From Bolinopsis microptera (Eukaryota; Ctenophora; Tentaculata; Lobata; Bolinopsidae), in NCBI RefSeq assembly GCF_026151205.1, contig NC_087081.1:4459246-4523245 (forward strand): DNA of 64,000 nt. Reading direction: 5' to 3'. Position numbers and translations under genes: made by a program. Below, one piece after another: positions 23,207 to 41,785 of this stretch; the first letter of the stretch is position 1; each line of letters starts with the position of its first letter. The notes beneath the pieces were generated by a model. The model saw only the letters and a list, made by a program, of their open reading frames with translations. It did no database searches and was not told where the DNA came from.

Positions 23207-23821
23207 CTAGAAACCCGCTAGTCGAAAGCTTTGTTCGAGGAAATTTTAAAAATCAGTTATGTTTTAATTTCTCTTCATCATATAGCTCTGTTATACTGTA
23301 GACATAATGGAATTTATTTAACAATGGCGACAGCGTTGTTAGTATTCGGATTCCCAAAACGATACTTTTTACCGCATCAAAAAATACCAATCACAACCAA
23401 AGTTATGAATATAAGTCATAGCGTGAGCGTAAATGTGAGCTAGTTTTGAAATTATGACGTAGCATACAGCATAACAACGCGCGTAGTTAAGATGTTTTTG
23501 CTCGCGCACGTGCATTTTAACGTTGCTACGCAACAGCGCAGTAAACCTTTGCTAAAATAACGACATTATTCTAACGGTTATTTTACCTCACTTCCGACGT
23601 TAATTATAAAAAATCTAAAGCCTAAATCAAAATTCTAAGAATGCTATAGCCTATTCCTATCCTTTTTCTACATTCTACAACCCTGCTAAAAATGGCGAGG
23701 TTTCAACTCCATTTGCGAGCTGGGTTTGATTTCACCAGAGGGTCATTTTGAGGTCGATTTTCGGTGTTTTTTCTGTCCCCGTTGCCGGGGAAATTTCGTC
23801 AAGTTTAAATTATAGTATAGA

Positions 23822-24423
23822 TAGGTTATAGGTTATAGGTTATAGGTTATAGGTTATAGGTTATAGGTTATAGGTTATAGGTTATAGGTTATAGGTTATA
23901 GGTTATAGGTTATAGGTTATAGGTTATAGGTTATAGGTTATAGGTTATAGGTTATAGGTTATAGGTTATAGGTTATAGGTTATAGGTTATAGGTTATAGG
24001 TTATAGGTTATAGGTTATAGGTTATAGGTTATAGGTTATAGGTTATAGGTTATAGGTTATAGGTTATAGGTTATAGGTTATAGGTTATAGGTTATAGGTT
24101 ATAGGTTATAGGTTATAGGTTATAGGTTATAGGTTATAGGTTATAGGTTATAGGTTATAGGTTATAGGTTATAGGTTATAGGTTATAGGTTATAGGTTAT
24201 AGGTTATAGGTTATAGGTTATAGGTTATAGGTTATAGGTTATAGGTTATAGGTTATAGGTTATAGGTTATAGGTTATAGGTTATAGGTTATAGGTTATAG
24301 GTTATAGGTTATAGGTTATAGGTTATAGTAGGTTATAGGTTATAGGTTATAGGTTATAGGTTATAGGTTATAGGTTATAGGTTATAGGTTATAGGTTATA
24401 GGTTATAGGTTATAGGTTATAGG
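23822..24423. repeat. (TTATAGG)n heptamer array, about 600 bp
   Basis: About 85 copies of the 7-mer with a single break near 24328 (GGTTATAGTAGG). Superficially telomere-like in length and G/T content, but not a known telomere unit, and it is interstitial. Confidence 0.97.
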
Positions 24424-26635
24424 GGCGAATAATTTGAACCATAATATAACCATAACCCTTAACTGTCTATTTTGAAATAAAACAAGCTTTGATATGAAAA
24501 GATGACATAACAATAACATAAACAAGCTGTTATGAAGTGATGACAAAAATAGTCGATTGACATCTCACCGTGCAAATGAAAGTGTTCATTTCTCACTAGA
24601 ACTAATTAGTTTAAAGTTCACCCCCGGATAGGTGCGCGTTATCACGTGGTGCGCGTTATCACGTGGTGCGCGTTATCACGTGGGCGAATAAGCTATTCCA
24701 GTTTGGAGTGAGGAGTTCCTGTGTTCACTACTAGTGTTTAGTCACTAGTACTACTGCGTGGTTTGAACTGGAAGAGTCGGACTGACTGTATAATTGAATT
24801 GATCAATTTGTAAATTGCACAATAAATTCTCAGCTGCGTGCTTGTTGGCAGTGAGAAGTTGTTGTTGATAACATCTGTTCTGGACATTGTTACCACGGTA
24901 ACACGTGGAAATTGCTATTCACGCATGGTTCCCTGGGTAGCTTATCAACGATTAGTGAAGTACAACAACTATTGATTGTTAGATGGTAAGAGGAGCATTT
25001 TTATAGACAACTTTATGAAACGAGTTTGGCTTGAATTCAATAAACGCGAACAAAGTTTTTTATTTATTCTCCCACTATGATATAATTTTCTTAAACAGTA
25101 AACCTAAAAGAAGAGCTAAAAGAACATAATAGCTTGTATTGCTGGGCTGTTACCTATTCAATGGACTGGTTAAATCATGAACTCACACATACATAAATTA
25201 ATATTTCAGCAATTGTGAAACTGAATGAATGGGAAAAACGAGCGACCGATTTCAACCTCGGTATCATTACCATCACGTAGTTACCATGGAAACGATTACC
25301 AATACCATATTCTTTTATTCTATTAATATAAATAGGGAATAGGGATTATTTTGATAATTCTAATTCTTATAATAAAATATTCACATTTATATCTTTATAT
25401 CCATCATGATACATTTCATTAACAATCACAGTGCTGGTGTTTGGGGGGGGGGGGGTTCAGGGTGACCCCTCCCTTAATCAGATGCGCTCGGTTTGTCATC
25501 GGCTTTTGCTGATTTATAGGGGAGACAGAGGTGCAAGAAAGAACTTTGTCGATATTGGGAGTCTACAGAGACGTGCACCGCCGCCTGTTTAAGTTTAAGA
25601 TTAAACTTCAATTTATTGCATATCAATTATTAGTTTTTAATTTAATGGCACAGCAAATTATAAAAATGTAATAAAAATCAAAGTTTTGTTCACAAGTCAA
25701 ATTTACTCTATTGGACCTACGAAGGCCGCTGATTTCGTGAATGAGGAATTTACTCGTGGACCACTCATTTACATTATCAACCCCATTATGTATGCTGTAG
25801 CTTCAGTATTGTTCTCTTACATGGTGATTTTAACACCTTCAGCGATTGACATGACACTGAATTGGAAGCTTCGTCTATCGATGCGTCTACAAACAGGAGT
25901 GGGCCGTCGAATAATATCGAATTTCTATGTGTGGCAGTATTGTAATCATTGAACTTCACAGTTTTCCTGAGTGATAACTTCTGAGTTTCGAGACGGCACA
26001 TTTTCGTGAATAGTTTTTGCGACGGGCGGAGGGAGATGATCAGGGAAATGGAAAATTTAATTCATGAAGATTAGTGAATTAGATAAGATTATGCTGTGTA
26101 TTATACATATCATATTATACATGTATTATAAATATAATATAAATATCATATTATATATGCTATAGTTAAAATCGAATGGCTATTGAAAAAAGCTTGCACC
26201 GTCCAATAAACTTTTAGCCGCTAACATTTTTTCAACGATCAAAAATTTCACTGTTTGATTTTTACTAGATCAAAGTTTTTTCTGACCGAATGTTTATCGG
26301 CCTTTTATTTTGATTCAATCTGATCGGAGAAAAACATACAAACGAAAAGGTAGAATTTATAGTTAGTTATAATCATTAATCCAGTCATTATAATATAGTT
26401 TATTTAAAATTTTAGGATTATGAGTTATTGTGATTTCAATGTTTTTATGTATTATGTGTACATTTTCATTTAATTTCGATAAAATCCTTTGCAGATTATG
26501 TTTACTTTTTTGAGAATTATGATAAATTGCCGAAATTATTTTCAAAAACCTACTTTTTGTTGTGACCCAGCGAGGATCAGTACATGATATAACTAGTAAC
26601 GACCCCACCGTGCACATTAGGATGGTTGGATAGTA
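24424..26635. other. Intergenic region, small CACGTG repeat, no gene called
   Basis: Three 16-bp copies of GTGCGCGTTATCACGT at about 24630-24682. An ORF at 25686-25952 has a hydrophobic stretch (PLIYIINPIMYAVASVLFSY) that might be a stray membrane-protein exon, but no family pattern or splice context supports it. A G run lies at 25442-25454. Confidence 0.45.
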
Positions 26636-28489
<1,854 letters not shown>

Positions 28490-28840
28490 CAGTTAATTCC
28501 TACATACGGTTAAATTCCTACGCAATATGCATTTTTTAGTTCCTACATATGGTTAAAGTCCTGCGTAATATGCATGTTTTAATTCCTACATACGGTTAAA
28601 GTCCTACGCAATATGCATGTTTTAATTCCTACTTACGGTTAAAGTCCTACGCAATATGCATGTTTTAATTCATACTTACGGAGTTACGGTTAACGTCCTA
28701 CGCAATGTTTTAATTCCTACGCTTGGTTTAATTCCTACGCAATATGCATTATGCATGTTTTAATTCCTACATACGGTTAAAGTCCTACGCAATATGCATG
28801 TTTTAATTCCTACATACGGTTTAAGTCCTACGCAATATGT
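28490..28840. repeat. About 43-bp minisatellite, about eight copies
   Basis: Units of TTTTAATTCCTACATACGGT, then TAAAGTCCTACGCAATATGC, with some truncated. The unit sits next to the 3' end of the LINE at 28870. Confidence 0.9.
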
Positions 28841-29249
28841 TGTTCATTCAGTGTGTAAATTTGTATGAAATTGATTGATTTGAAATGAAATGAAATGAAA
28901 TGAAATGAAATGAAATGAAATGAGGTATTTATATCCCGCTCATATGATTAACCAACAACACAAGGAAGGTGGTTAACCATGTCAGAGCGGCTGACTGTGA
29001 GTGATGTGAGCAAATGTGTAAAAATGAACTAAAGTATAACTCGTCATAAGGTAAAGACAAAATTAAAACATCTTTTATTGTAAACCACACTAAACTAAAT
29101 AGAAGCAGAAACCATACAATACATGTAGGTAAAATAAAGGTACAGTGACATAATCAATCAAGAAAGAGACATCAAGACATAAAATGGAGTGCGGTAAAAA
29201 ATAAAAGCCAACGTGTCTTGCAAAGTGAAGACAATGGAAAGAAAAAACA

Positions 29250-31610
29250 TCAGAACTGATTATATAAATGATTCTTTAACATTCGCTTGAAACAGTTGGT
29301 ATCAGTATCAGTAATACTTCTCAACATCAGCGGAAGAGAGTTCCATGCAACCGGTGCATGGCTTGAAAAACGTCTGTCATCAACTTTGGATCTTTTATTC
29401 TTTGGTATCTTGAGCATGAGATGGTCATCCGGTCTTTTCGACCTGGTCATGGTGTTTGAAAGCTCTATATCCACTACATCCATATCCAGTAGTGCTTTGA
29501 GGTAATCAGGTGCAGTACCGTGAACTGATTTGTGGGTTAAAAGACAAACTTTGAAGAAGATTCGTTGGTCTATAGGGAGTATGTGGGCCTTCTTATAGAA
29601 GGGAACCAAGTCCGTGGTCCTCTCTTCTATGTTGTAGATGAAACGAACTGCCCCATTAAGGGTTGATCTAAGTTTGTTCAATCTGGTCTTGGGTAGATTC
29701 ATGTTAAGAGAATTACAGTAGTCTAATTTAGATATGACCAGTTGTTTCACCAGCATCAATTTAATGCCTTCATCCAGGTAACGACCAATGGTTCTTAGGT
29801 TCATCATTGTCCAGCTGCATTTCCTTTTGACATTATTGATCTGTCTTTCCATATTTAGAGTTTCATCAAATTTGACACCCAGAATCTTCCAGCTGTCTCC
29901 TTTACACTCCGTAGGCAGAATTTCAGTGCTTCCAAATTGCAGTCTGACACTGAGTTCACACTTTTTTAGAACATGGCTCTTTCCTAACACCAGTAGTTCT
30001 GTCTTTGTTTCGTTCAGTTTCATGTAGTTGTTCACCATCCATGCTTTTATCTCTGCAAGACATTTGTTTGTTCTGTCTTGGACATCAATGAACTGTACCA
30101 CACGGTTTGGTTTAAATGAGATGTACAGTTGAGAATCATCTGCATAGAGCTGTATATCAAGACCATATTTGGCCGCATTTTTCTGGAGAGCTTTGATATA
30201 AAGGATGAAAAGAATAGGCCCCAAGAGTGATCCCTGGGGAACTCCAAACAGAAGCTCCAAGAAAGATGAAAGAGTATCATCAATCTTAACACAGAAGTGT
30301 CTTTTCTCAAGGTAGGACTTTATCCATTGCAGTGCACTTCCAGTAATTCCATAGTCCTTCATAAGCTTTTCCAACAAGACTGTGTGGTCAATGGTATCAA
30401 ATGCTGCACTTAAGTCGAGAAGTACAACTATAACAACATTCCCAGCTTCAATTTCTTTGTTTAGATCATCACACATTCTAACAAGTAATGTTTCACAGCT
30501 ATGATTAGGGCGATATCCAGATTGGACTTCTGAGTAAAGGCTATGGTTAGTTAGATGGACATTAAGCTGGTTTAGTACAATTCTCTCTAGGATCTTAGAG
30601 AAGGCAGAGAGGTTAGACACTGGTCGATAGTTACTGAGAATATCAACATCAGCATTTTCCTTCTTCAAAGTCGGCTTGATGACTGCTTTCTTCATATCTG
30701 AGGGAAAAACTCCAGTCTTCAAGGATGAGTTCAAGACGTGGAGTATAAAAGGTGTTAGTTCATCAACACAGTTTTTTAAGAGAAATGCTGGGATCGGATC
30801 CAAGCAGCAGAACTTGTTGGACATCTTTGATACCAGGTCTTTGAGTTCATCAGCTGTTATCTCAGAGAAATTATCAAAGATGCAGTCTTTATCAAGAACA
30901 GGATCTTTGTCTTTGTCTTTGTCTTTGTCTTTGTCTTTGTCTTTGTCTTTGTCTTTGTCTTTGTCTTTGTCTTTGTCTTTGTCTTTGTCTTTGTCTTTGT
31001 CTTTGTCTTTGTCTTTGTCTTTGTCTTTGTCTTTGTCTTTGTCTTTGTCTTTGTCTTTGTTTACATCTTTGTCTTTGTCTTTGTCTTTGTTTATATCTTT
31101 GTCTTTGTCTTTGTCTTTGTCTTTGTCTTTGTCTTTGTCTTTGTCTTTGTCTTTGTCTTTGTCTTTGTCTTTGTCTTTGTCTTTGTCTTTGTCTTTGTCT
31201 TTGTCTTTGTCTTTGTCTTTGTCTTTGTCTTTGTCTTTGTCTTTGTCTTTTCCTTCCTTCTCAATGGCTTGTCTGATGGTTGCAACCTTTTCAGCGAAGA
31301 AATCTTTGAAATCTTCTGACAGTTTCACAGGATCCTTGTAGTTTGGAAGGTTTTGGGTGTCATTTCCTAAAAGCCTGTTGACTTTTTTGTACAACGCTTT
31401 AGTATCCCCTGAAGAGGACCTAAGAGAGGTTTTGTGGTGAGCGCATCTTTTGACAAACTCTAGTCGGGAAAACTCATCTCTTAGCTTAACATAATCCGAT
31501 CTCAGGTACTCAGATCTTGTACTGTCTATATAGTCTACTTTATCTTTTCTCCACGCACGTTCAGCAGTTCTTCTCTTTCGCCTGAGAATACGAATCGACG
31601 TTTCAGCCAT
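29250..31610 (-). CDS. LINE reverse transcriptase ORF (786 aa) with a Lys-Asp repeat
   Basis: A continuous 786-codon ORF. The RT domain occupies about residues 250-530: NYRPVSNLSAFSKILE, the catalytic DLSAAFDTIDH (motif A), GVPQGSLLGPILF (motif B), and YADDSQLY (motif C, YADD). A conserved C-terminal region (about 600-786) ends in FKRMLKNHLY. Residues 1-120 match the linker between endonuclease and RT; the endonuclease itself is missing. An in-frame (KD)n stretch of about 115 residues separates linker and RT. The RT motifs look intact, so the copy may be recent, but without endonuclease it is unlikely to be autonomous. The first ATG is used; the native start would lie in the missing 5' part. 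Confidence 0.9.
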   Translation of the reverse strand: MAETSIRILRRKRRTAERAWRKDKVDYIDSTRSEYLRSDYVKLRDEFSRLEFVKRCAHHKTSLRSSSGDTKALYKKVNRLLGNDTQNLPNYKDPVKLSEDFKDFFAEKVATIRQAIEKEGKDKDKDKDKDKDKDKDKDKDKDKDKDKDKDKDKDKDKDKDKDKDKDKDKDKDINKDKDKDKDVNKDKDKDKDKDKDKDKDKDKDKDKDKDKDKDKDKDKDKDKDKDKDKDKDKDKDPVLDKDCIFDNFSEITADELKDLVSKMSNKFCCLDPIPAFLLKNCVDELTPFILHVLNSSLKTGVFPSDMKKAVIKPTLKKENADVDILSNYRPVSNLSAFSKILERIVLNQLNVHLTNHSLYSEVQSGYRPNHSCETLLVRMCDDLNKEIEAGNVVIVVLLDLSAAFDTIDHTVLLEKLMKDYGITGSALQWIKSYLEKRHFCVKIDDTLSSFLELLFGVPQGSLLGPILFILYIKALQKNAAKYGLDIQLYADDSQLYISFKPNRVVQFIDVQDRTNKCLAEIKAWMVNNYMKLNETKTELLVLGKSHVLKKCELSVRLQFGSTEILPTECKGDSWKILGVKFDETLNMERQINNVKRKCSWTMMNLRTIGRYLDEGIKLMLVKQLVISKLDYCNSLNMNLPKTRLNKLRSTLNGAVRFIYNIEERTTDLVPFYKKAHILPIDQRIFFKVCLLTHKSVHGTAPDYLKALLDMDVVDIELSNTMTRSKRPDDHLMLKIPKNKRSKVDDRRFSSHAPVAWNSLPLMLRSITDTDTNCFKRMLKNHLYNQF
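30903..31250. repeat. Hexanucleotide (TTTGTC)n inside the LINE ORF
   Basis: About 58 copies of the 6-mer (GACAAA on the coding strand) with two nearby variants (TTTACATC, TTTATATC). The period is a multiple of three, so the RT frame survives the expansion. Confidence 0.97.
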
Positions 31611-31620
31611 AATGTTGGGC

Positions 31621-32865
31621 GGACTGACGTTTCCGAGTGGTTAATGTTTCATCTCTCATACTATAAGGCATCATCTGGCTACATTTTGATGGGTCGATGT
31701 GGTATTCAGATCCATCTTCGAGATCGTTTTTTTCATTTGTAGCAAGATAAAGTCCTTGCTATATTTTCCATACGATACTGTTTAATTCGTGACTTTGAAC
31801 GAAGTTCCAGGAAATGAACAATTATATATAGCCATAATCCATATTATGACAAGACGACATTTATCCTGGAATTTGACCACATAATTGTCCAGAACAGAAG
31901 TTTGCAGCTACAGTATATAAAAGTATAAAGAATTGTTGACGCTCAATGTTCATTAGCTGTTAGCCGCTCTTTTTAAGTAACATAGTTTCTACACAGGCCA
32001 GCCAGCTATATTAATATAGAAACTTGTACTCCGAACAGAAACTACATTACTCCTGATAGGTGGTGTGTCGAGGAACTCGACTTATGGATAATACCACATG
32101 CTCAGTTGATCGGTACCGGCACGAGCGTGCAGTCACGTGACACTCCGCGTTTTGTCACGTGACGCGCGCACTAAGTCACGTGGTACATTCTCCATGTGTG
32201 ATTGGAAACGCGTGCTGCACGTGGGTTTCAGACAGGTTTTTATTGGATATTGGTAGGGATAGAGACGTTATGTGATTAGAGGGAGCGTGCAGGGAGTACA
32301 ATATCCGTAACCTGGCCCACACTTCCTGGATCGGGTCCCGCCGAGTGAACCAGGGATCCCGCCGAGTGAACCTCCATAGTGTCATACCCAACCTGGGAAC
32401 AACTTGATTACTTGCGAAAGACGTAGAGTGCATTTTTAGAGTTCCGATGTTAATTTTACTATTGGAAATAACTAAATCCGTTGGGATCAACCAATTTTCT
32501 TATAATTATTACCAAGGACCGTGTAACTGGCCATCAGTACTACTTACTTACTACTTGTTTGTTAGTGTACCAATTTTGTTACCGATAAAAATCAATTCAA
32601 TTATCATCGGACCACTGATAATCGGTTCTTCGGTCAAAGTTCAAGTTCCTAGTGTCTCGAGCAAAAATACCGTTATGTCTTTACCGTAAAGTGTAAAACC
32701 AAGTAATTTTACCTCTTCCCCTCCCTGAATACAGGATGTTTCATGAATAGTGTCCGGTTTTTGATTTATTGTCAAATTTAGTACAAATGAAATAACTTTT
32801 CAAATTTTGGTTATAAATGTAACAAATATATCAGAAAATCATAAAACATAATAATATGTGACTCA
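31621..32865. other. Intergenic region with CACGTG cluster
   Basis: No exon recognised. TCACGTGAC/GTCACGTG words occur at about 32134, 32155, 32176 and 32219. A 19-bp direct repeat (CCCGCCGAGTGAACC) lies at about 32337-32372. Confidence 0.5.
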
Positions 32866-32869
32866 AAGT

Positions 32870-33130
32870 CAATAATTTATTATCTGCTCAAAGAATCGTC
32901 CTTTATTGGAGAGCACATGTTGAGGCAATTGTCTACAGCAGACTGCACCGTGCTCAACAGTATTCTCCTTGCCTCTCCTGATATTATGCTTAAAGTTCTG
33001 CGATTTTCTTAGGGACTGGATTACTGCAGTAGACCTTACTCTCGAGATATCCCGGCCCAGAGGTAGAAGTCGCAGCGGTTTAGGTCGGGGAGTATGGGGG
33101 CCAAGCAAAGTCTGCGTTTCGGATATGATC
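32870..33130 (-). pseudogene. Decayed mariner-like transposase C-terminus
   Basis: Minus-strand frames give PDLNRCDFYLWAGYLESKVY (resembling the SPDLNPLDFYLWGYLK region around the third catalytic acid of mariner transposases), then after frameshifts LPQHVLSNKGRFFEQIINY, similar to the usual mariner C-terminus. Several frameshifts and stops. The assignment is by pattern only. Confidence 0.5.
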
Positions 33131-33529
33131 TTTTCCTTGAAAAGATCAAGCGCGCGCTTTCTCTTAAAGTCTTAAGAGCTGGCACAAACTTTTTCTTTAA
33201 CATTTCGATGTAATTGGATGTTCTGATATAGTGTCTGTTTTCCCGGTCTCGCCATTCTCTTTATTTGCATGGACATTAATTGGACGCTGGAGAGTGGAGG
33301 CCCTAGCGTTCATTTTAATGTCCGTTCAAACAAAGTTTGGTGAAGTTGTTAAATTAAATACTGATCATGAATGCCTTTGAGCGTTCAATTGAGTGTCCGT
33401 TAAAAATTATGTTTGTTCACACAATGTCCGGTCAAATAAGTATAGCGTCCAATAAGGTAATACAAACTTCAACAAGTTTATTGGAGACTACTGCACAAGA
33501 TACAGTTCACAAAAATGCTGCTAAAGCCT

Positions 33530-33890
33530 AAACGGTATGGGATAACGTCCCTAACGGTCTAACGGCATGCGATAACGTCCCTTAAATAAAGTTAAGATAA
33601 CGTCCCTAACCGGGCCTAACGTCCTCTAAAAAGCGTTAAGATAAAGTCCCTAACGTCCCTTAAACAGAGTTAAAATAATGTCCCTAACGTCCCTTAAATG
33701 GAGTTAAAATAACGTCCCTAACGTCTCGTCCCTAACGTCCCGTCCCTAACGTCCCGTCCCTAACGTCCCGTCCCTAACGTCCCGTCCCTAACGTCCCGTC
33801 CCTAACGTCCCGTCCGTAACGTCCCGTCCCTAACGTCCCTTAAATATAGTTAAGATAACGTCCCTAACAACCCCTAAATATAGTTAAGAG
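33530..33890. repeat. AACGTCCC-based arrays
   Basis: A 14-bp core array (CGTCCCTAACGTCC) at about 33715-33840, flanked by longer units of about 35-45 bp that add TTAAATAGAGTTAAGATA. They appear to be nested levels of one family. Confidence 0.9.
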
Positions 33891-34239
33891 GGCAGATTAC
33901 TGTTAGCTAAATGGGAAAGTGCAGTTTGTAGGATCACCAGGTCAGATTATCAGGGTCGTTAACTATGATAATGAACCATCACAGCCATGTAATGAACCAT
34001 CACAGCCATGTAATGGGGTGTAATGAACCATCAAATCTCTGTAATGAACCATCAAATCTCTGTAATGAGCTCTAATGAACAACAAGGCTGAGTTTGCCGC
34101 TGCTTTTTCTTATTTGGTTCTGTCATGATTTTGTGTATCTTCTAGTTTTACTGTCTGTTGGCTCTGCAATTCTTAAACTTTTGAAGATAAACCCGATTTG
34201 GTATTGTTAAAATTGTAACCCCTTTAACCTGCTGTATAA
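33891..34239. other. Spacer with short direct repeats
   Basis: Four copies of TAATGAACCATCA at about 33970-34052, partly with ACAGCCATG or AATCTCTG. No gene seen. Confidence 0.5.
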
Positions 34240-34309
34240 CGTGTCATAACACTAAGAACTCTGTGTTTAACAGCTTAACAGGAAGTGTATTTTGTAAACT
34301 GACAGATTC

Positions 34310-34452
34310 TCTGCATACAGGTAACAAAACAAGCTGCAGAGAATCAGGAGATACCACGTGATCTTTATAGTAACCTAGCAACAGAGAATCAGGAGATACC
34401 ACGTGATCTTTATAGTAACCTAGCAACAGTGAATCAGGAGATACCACGTGTC
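34310..34452. repeat. 45-bp repeat combining an E-box and an X-box
   Basis: Nearly three copies of a unit containing GAATCAGGAGATACCACGTG, then ATCTTTATAGTAACCTAGCAAC. Each full unit holds one CACGTG and one GTAACCTAGCAAC, a perfect X-box match. Confidence 0.88.
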
Positions 34453-34689
34453 ATGAACTCACAACACCAACTAGCTTTGTAATATTACCAAGCTATTGAA
34501 TATCTGGAGAAATCCAAGCTGGGGAAATCAGGGGTAAAACTTTGACAACATTAGCTGTCAAATAATGCAGATTTCAGAGTTTCCGTAAACACTTTCCACG
34601 CTCCCTAGGGTAAACACTGAACCCGGTTACTAAGATGGCGCCCCCCCCCCTCCCTCGTTTATCAACGATAAAACCCCGAATAGGGCTCA

Positions 34690-34950
34690 ACTACTACTAC
34701 TTCTACTACTATGTCGGAGCTAAGTCCGATCTACGCCAGAAAACCCCCTCCATATATCCCTGTCCCGCATCAGGGTTCGCAGTTCCTCTTTAGAGTTTGT
34801 CCCAACTTCCTTCAGTAACATAGACAAGTAGCTTTGTCTTGGTCGGCCTTGCTGTGCTCTACCGTGCGTAGGTTCCCATAAGACTAAATCACTGGCAAGT
34901 AGCTCAGGATGTCGGATGCAGTGTCCCGCCATTTTTTTTTTGCTCAACAT
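34690..34950 (-). mobile_element. LINE 3'-end fragment (ORF C-terminus)
   Basis: The minus strand encodes a 76-residue fragment with MAGHCIRHPELL, GRAQQGRPRQSYLSMLLKEV and ELRTLMRDRDIWR, the usual C-terminal tail of LINE ORF2 proteins, ending in a stop and a TAGTAGTAG-type tail. It is the same family as 19125-19260. Confidence 0.8.
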
Positions 34951-35755
34951 AATGTAAAATTGTAAAAGATGTAAACATCTTTTTACATTGCGTTGAGCCC
35001 TATATGGGGAAAGGAAAAGGTAAAAGGGGCGCAGTAAACTAGGCTAGGGTTTAACTGTAACCATGATATTGTGGACAGTAAAGGGTTCGAAGACTAATAA
35101 TTATCATTATGGAGGGTAAAGTAAAGTAGTAACTAGTTGGTGGGGGGAGGGGGGAGCTACGAGAGGGAGGGTTAACCCCGGCTACGAGGGGGGGTTACCC
35201 CGGCTACGAGACTGAAATGGTGAACTAGTACTAGCTCCGTTTCTACTCTAACATGGTATCATGAACCACTTGAACCAGCTCACCTCCTTTTCCTTTATCA
35301 GTGATGATTATAGCCTACAACTCTACAATTAAAGTAGTAGTTCTAGTCGTTAAGATTTAAGAAGTTCTAGTTGTTAACAAGCTATGGTACTGACTGCTGG
35401 CACGAGCTGGACAGTTAATTAAGGGACATGTGATTAAGGAAGGTGCGTGTTGACTTTAGTTACCACGTGATGCCATGGTAACACGGGTAGAGACAATAGT
35501 GTTCAGCGCGTGCCTATTGACTTATTGAAACTTGAGTCGGAGATTTGTTGAAAAGTTGAAACATACCCTGAGAATGCTTTGCAGACTAGTTACATGAATT
35601 TCCCAGGATTAATATCTCCTCCCTGTACTGTAGTGTATTTTGCAAGGAACGCCTTGTGTTGTGGGGCGGGAGACTCTCTCTCCGGACTGTCAGATGATTT
35701 CCCCACTGGTCCTGACAGCCCCTCCTTCCCCCACCAACCAGACGCTCACCACCGG
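34951..35755. other. Upstream spacer of the Bsx-like gene
   Basis: No exon recognised. ORFs at 35579-35837 overlap in different frames and show no domain pattern. Confidence 0.45.
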
Positions 35756-35996
35756 GTCACGTGATGTGACAGTGGCCAATACTTTAGGAGTGCCTGATCC
35801 GAGCATGCCCTGTTGCTTAGCGAACCCAGCCTCCTGAAACTTTACTCGCAGCCCACCCACCAATAAGAGAACGTCTGCAGGTCACGTGACTGGAACCCGA
35901 CCAATCAGCTGGCTGGAGCCACACCACGTGATCAGAGCGTTTGAAGTTTGCGAGTGTTTCCTGTTAGGTCACGTGCGCGCGCCGGGGTCACGTGAC
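35756..35996 (+). promoter_or_regulatory. CACGTG cluster upstream of the Bsx-like gene
   Basis: Five CACGTG cores within about 240 bp (about 35758, 35883, 35925, 35970 and 35989), several extended to GTCACGTGAC, with a CCAAT word at about 35900. The cluster ends about 100 bp before the start codon at 36094, so it probably lies in the promoter. CACGTG is the binding site of many bHLH and bZIP factors. The same word is frequent elsewhere in the window, so function is inferred. Confidence 0.5.
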
Positions 35997-36093
35997 ACGG
36001 CACGTTTAAGGATCGCACGGACACGACCTGCGCCACCAGAACCTCAAGCACCGAATTTGTTGCGAACTGTATTTGTTTTGATTATCTGACAAC

Positions 36094-41031
<4,938 letters not shown>

Positions 41032-41785
41032 ACAGTGTCAGATGATGACGTCACACTGATGACGTCACGTTACTGTGATGACGTCACCTGTTTCTTTGTT
41101 TAAAGATGGCGCGTTGTAATGATGACGTCACGTGTTCTTTGTTTAAAGATGGCGCGTTGTAATGATGACGTCACGTTTTGATTTTGTGAAGGCAGCGCGT
41201 TACTGTGGGACTACCTCATAAGAAGTATTTAGATTGTAGCCACTGTTCAAAATGACTGCATCAGCTCGGTTACAGTTGTTAGGTTACAGTTGCTAGGTTA
41301 CAGTTGCTAGGTACAGAATTGATTATATTTGGTGATAATGAATTAACTGCACTTTAAACTGCTGTTTTCAGAAATATTCAAATATTCTCGCTTTTCAACC
41401 GAAAAACCAAATATATATGTGAGTATGTGGATAACTAACTGCATTTAAAATTGTACCCTATTATATTCTCGAACTTTCTTTGAAGTTTGGTTCCTTTTAT
41501 TTGATTCTTGTAGCCTTTATATAGAGACTGTGAGTGATCTACGATTTTTTATTTTATTTGTTGTTTGTACATAGTATAACTTATTTTTAGCCAATTTATC
41601 TCATAAATAGCCGTTTTATTTTTATAAAATTCGCAGCAAATCAAGGTTTCAAATCTTATTAAAGACATTTTATTGAAACTTACGGGATTTTGAAATACTG
41701 ATAGTTTGATGATATCCGGTAGAAATGACCACAATGCGGTCATTTATGCATGAATTATGTTCATATTTGAATATATCGGATCGTT
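41032..41785. other. Bsx 3' region with CRE repeats
   Basis: Five TGACGTCA palindromes between about 41044 and 41175, two in a 42-bp direct repeat with TTTGTTTAAAGATGGCGCG. Three GTTGCTAGGTTACA-like copies follow at about 41270-41312. The remainder is AT-rich. Confidence 0.75.

Larger units (their letters stand above)
28870..31620 (-). mobile_element. 5'-truncated non-LTR retrotransposon (Jockey/CR1-like LINE)
   Basis: The minus strand carries a reverse transcriptase ORF (31610-29250), a 3' UTR of about 320 bp and a (TTTCA)n tail at about 28880-28922. A short microsatellite tail is typical of CR1/L2-type elements. No AP-endonuclease motifs are present upstream of the ORF, so the copy is 5'-truncated. 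No clear target duplication was found. Confidence 0.88.

Noticed and set aside
23822-24423. Telomere or subtelomere
   Set aside because: Unit TTATAGG is not a known telomere repeat and unique genes lie on both sides.
25686-25952. Membrane-protein exon
   Set aside because: Only a hydrophobic stretch; no splice context, family motif or neighbouring exon.
28490-28840. CRISPR-like array
   Set aside because: Direct repeats are contiguous without unique spacers, and the context is an animal genome.
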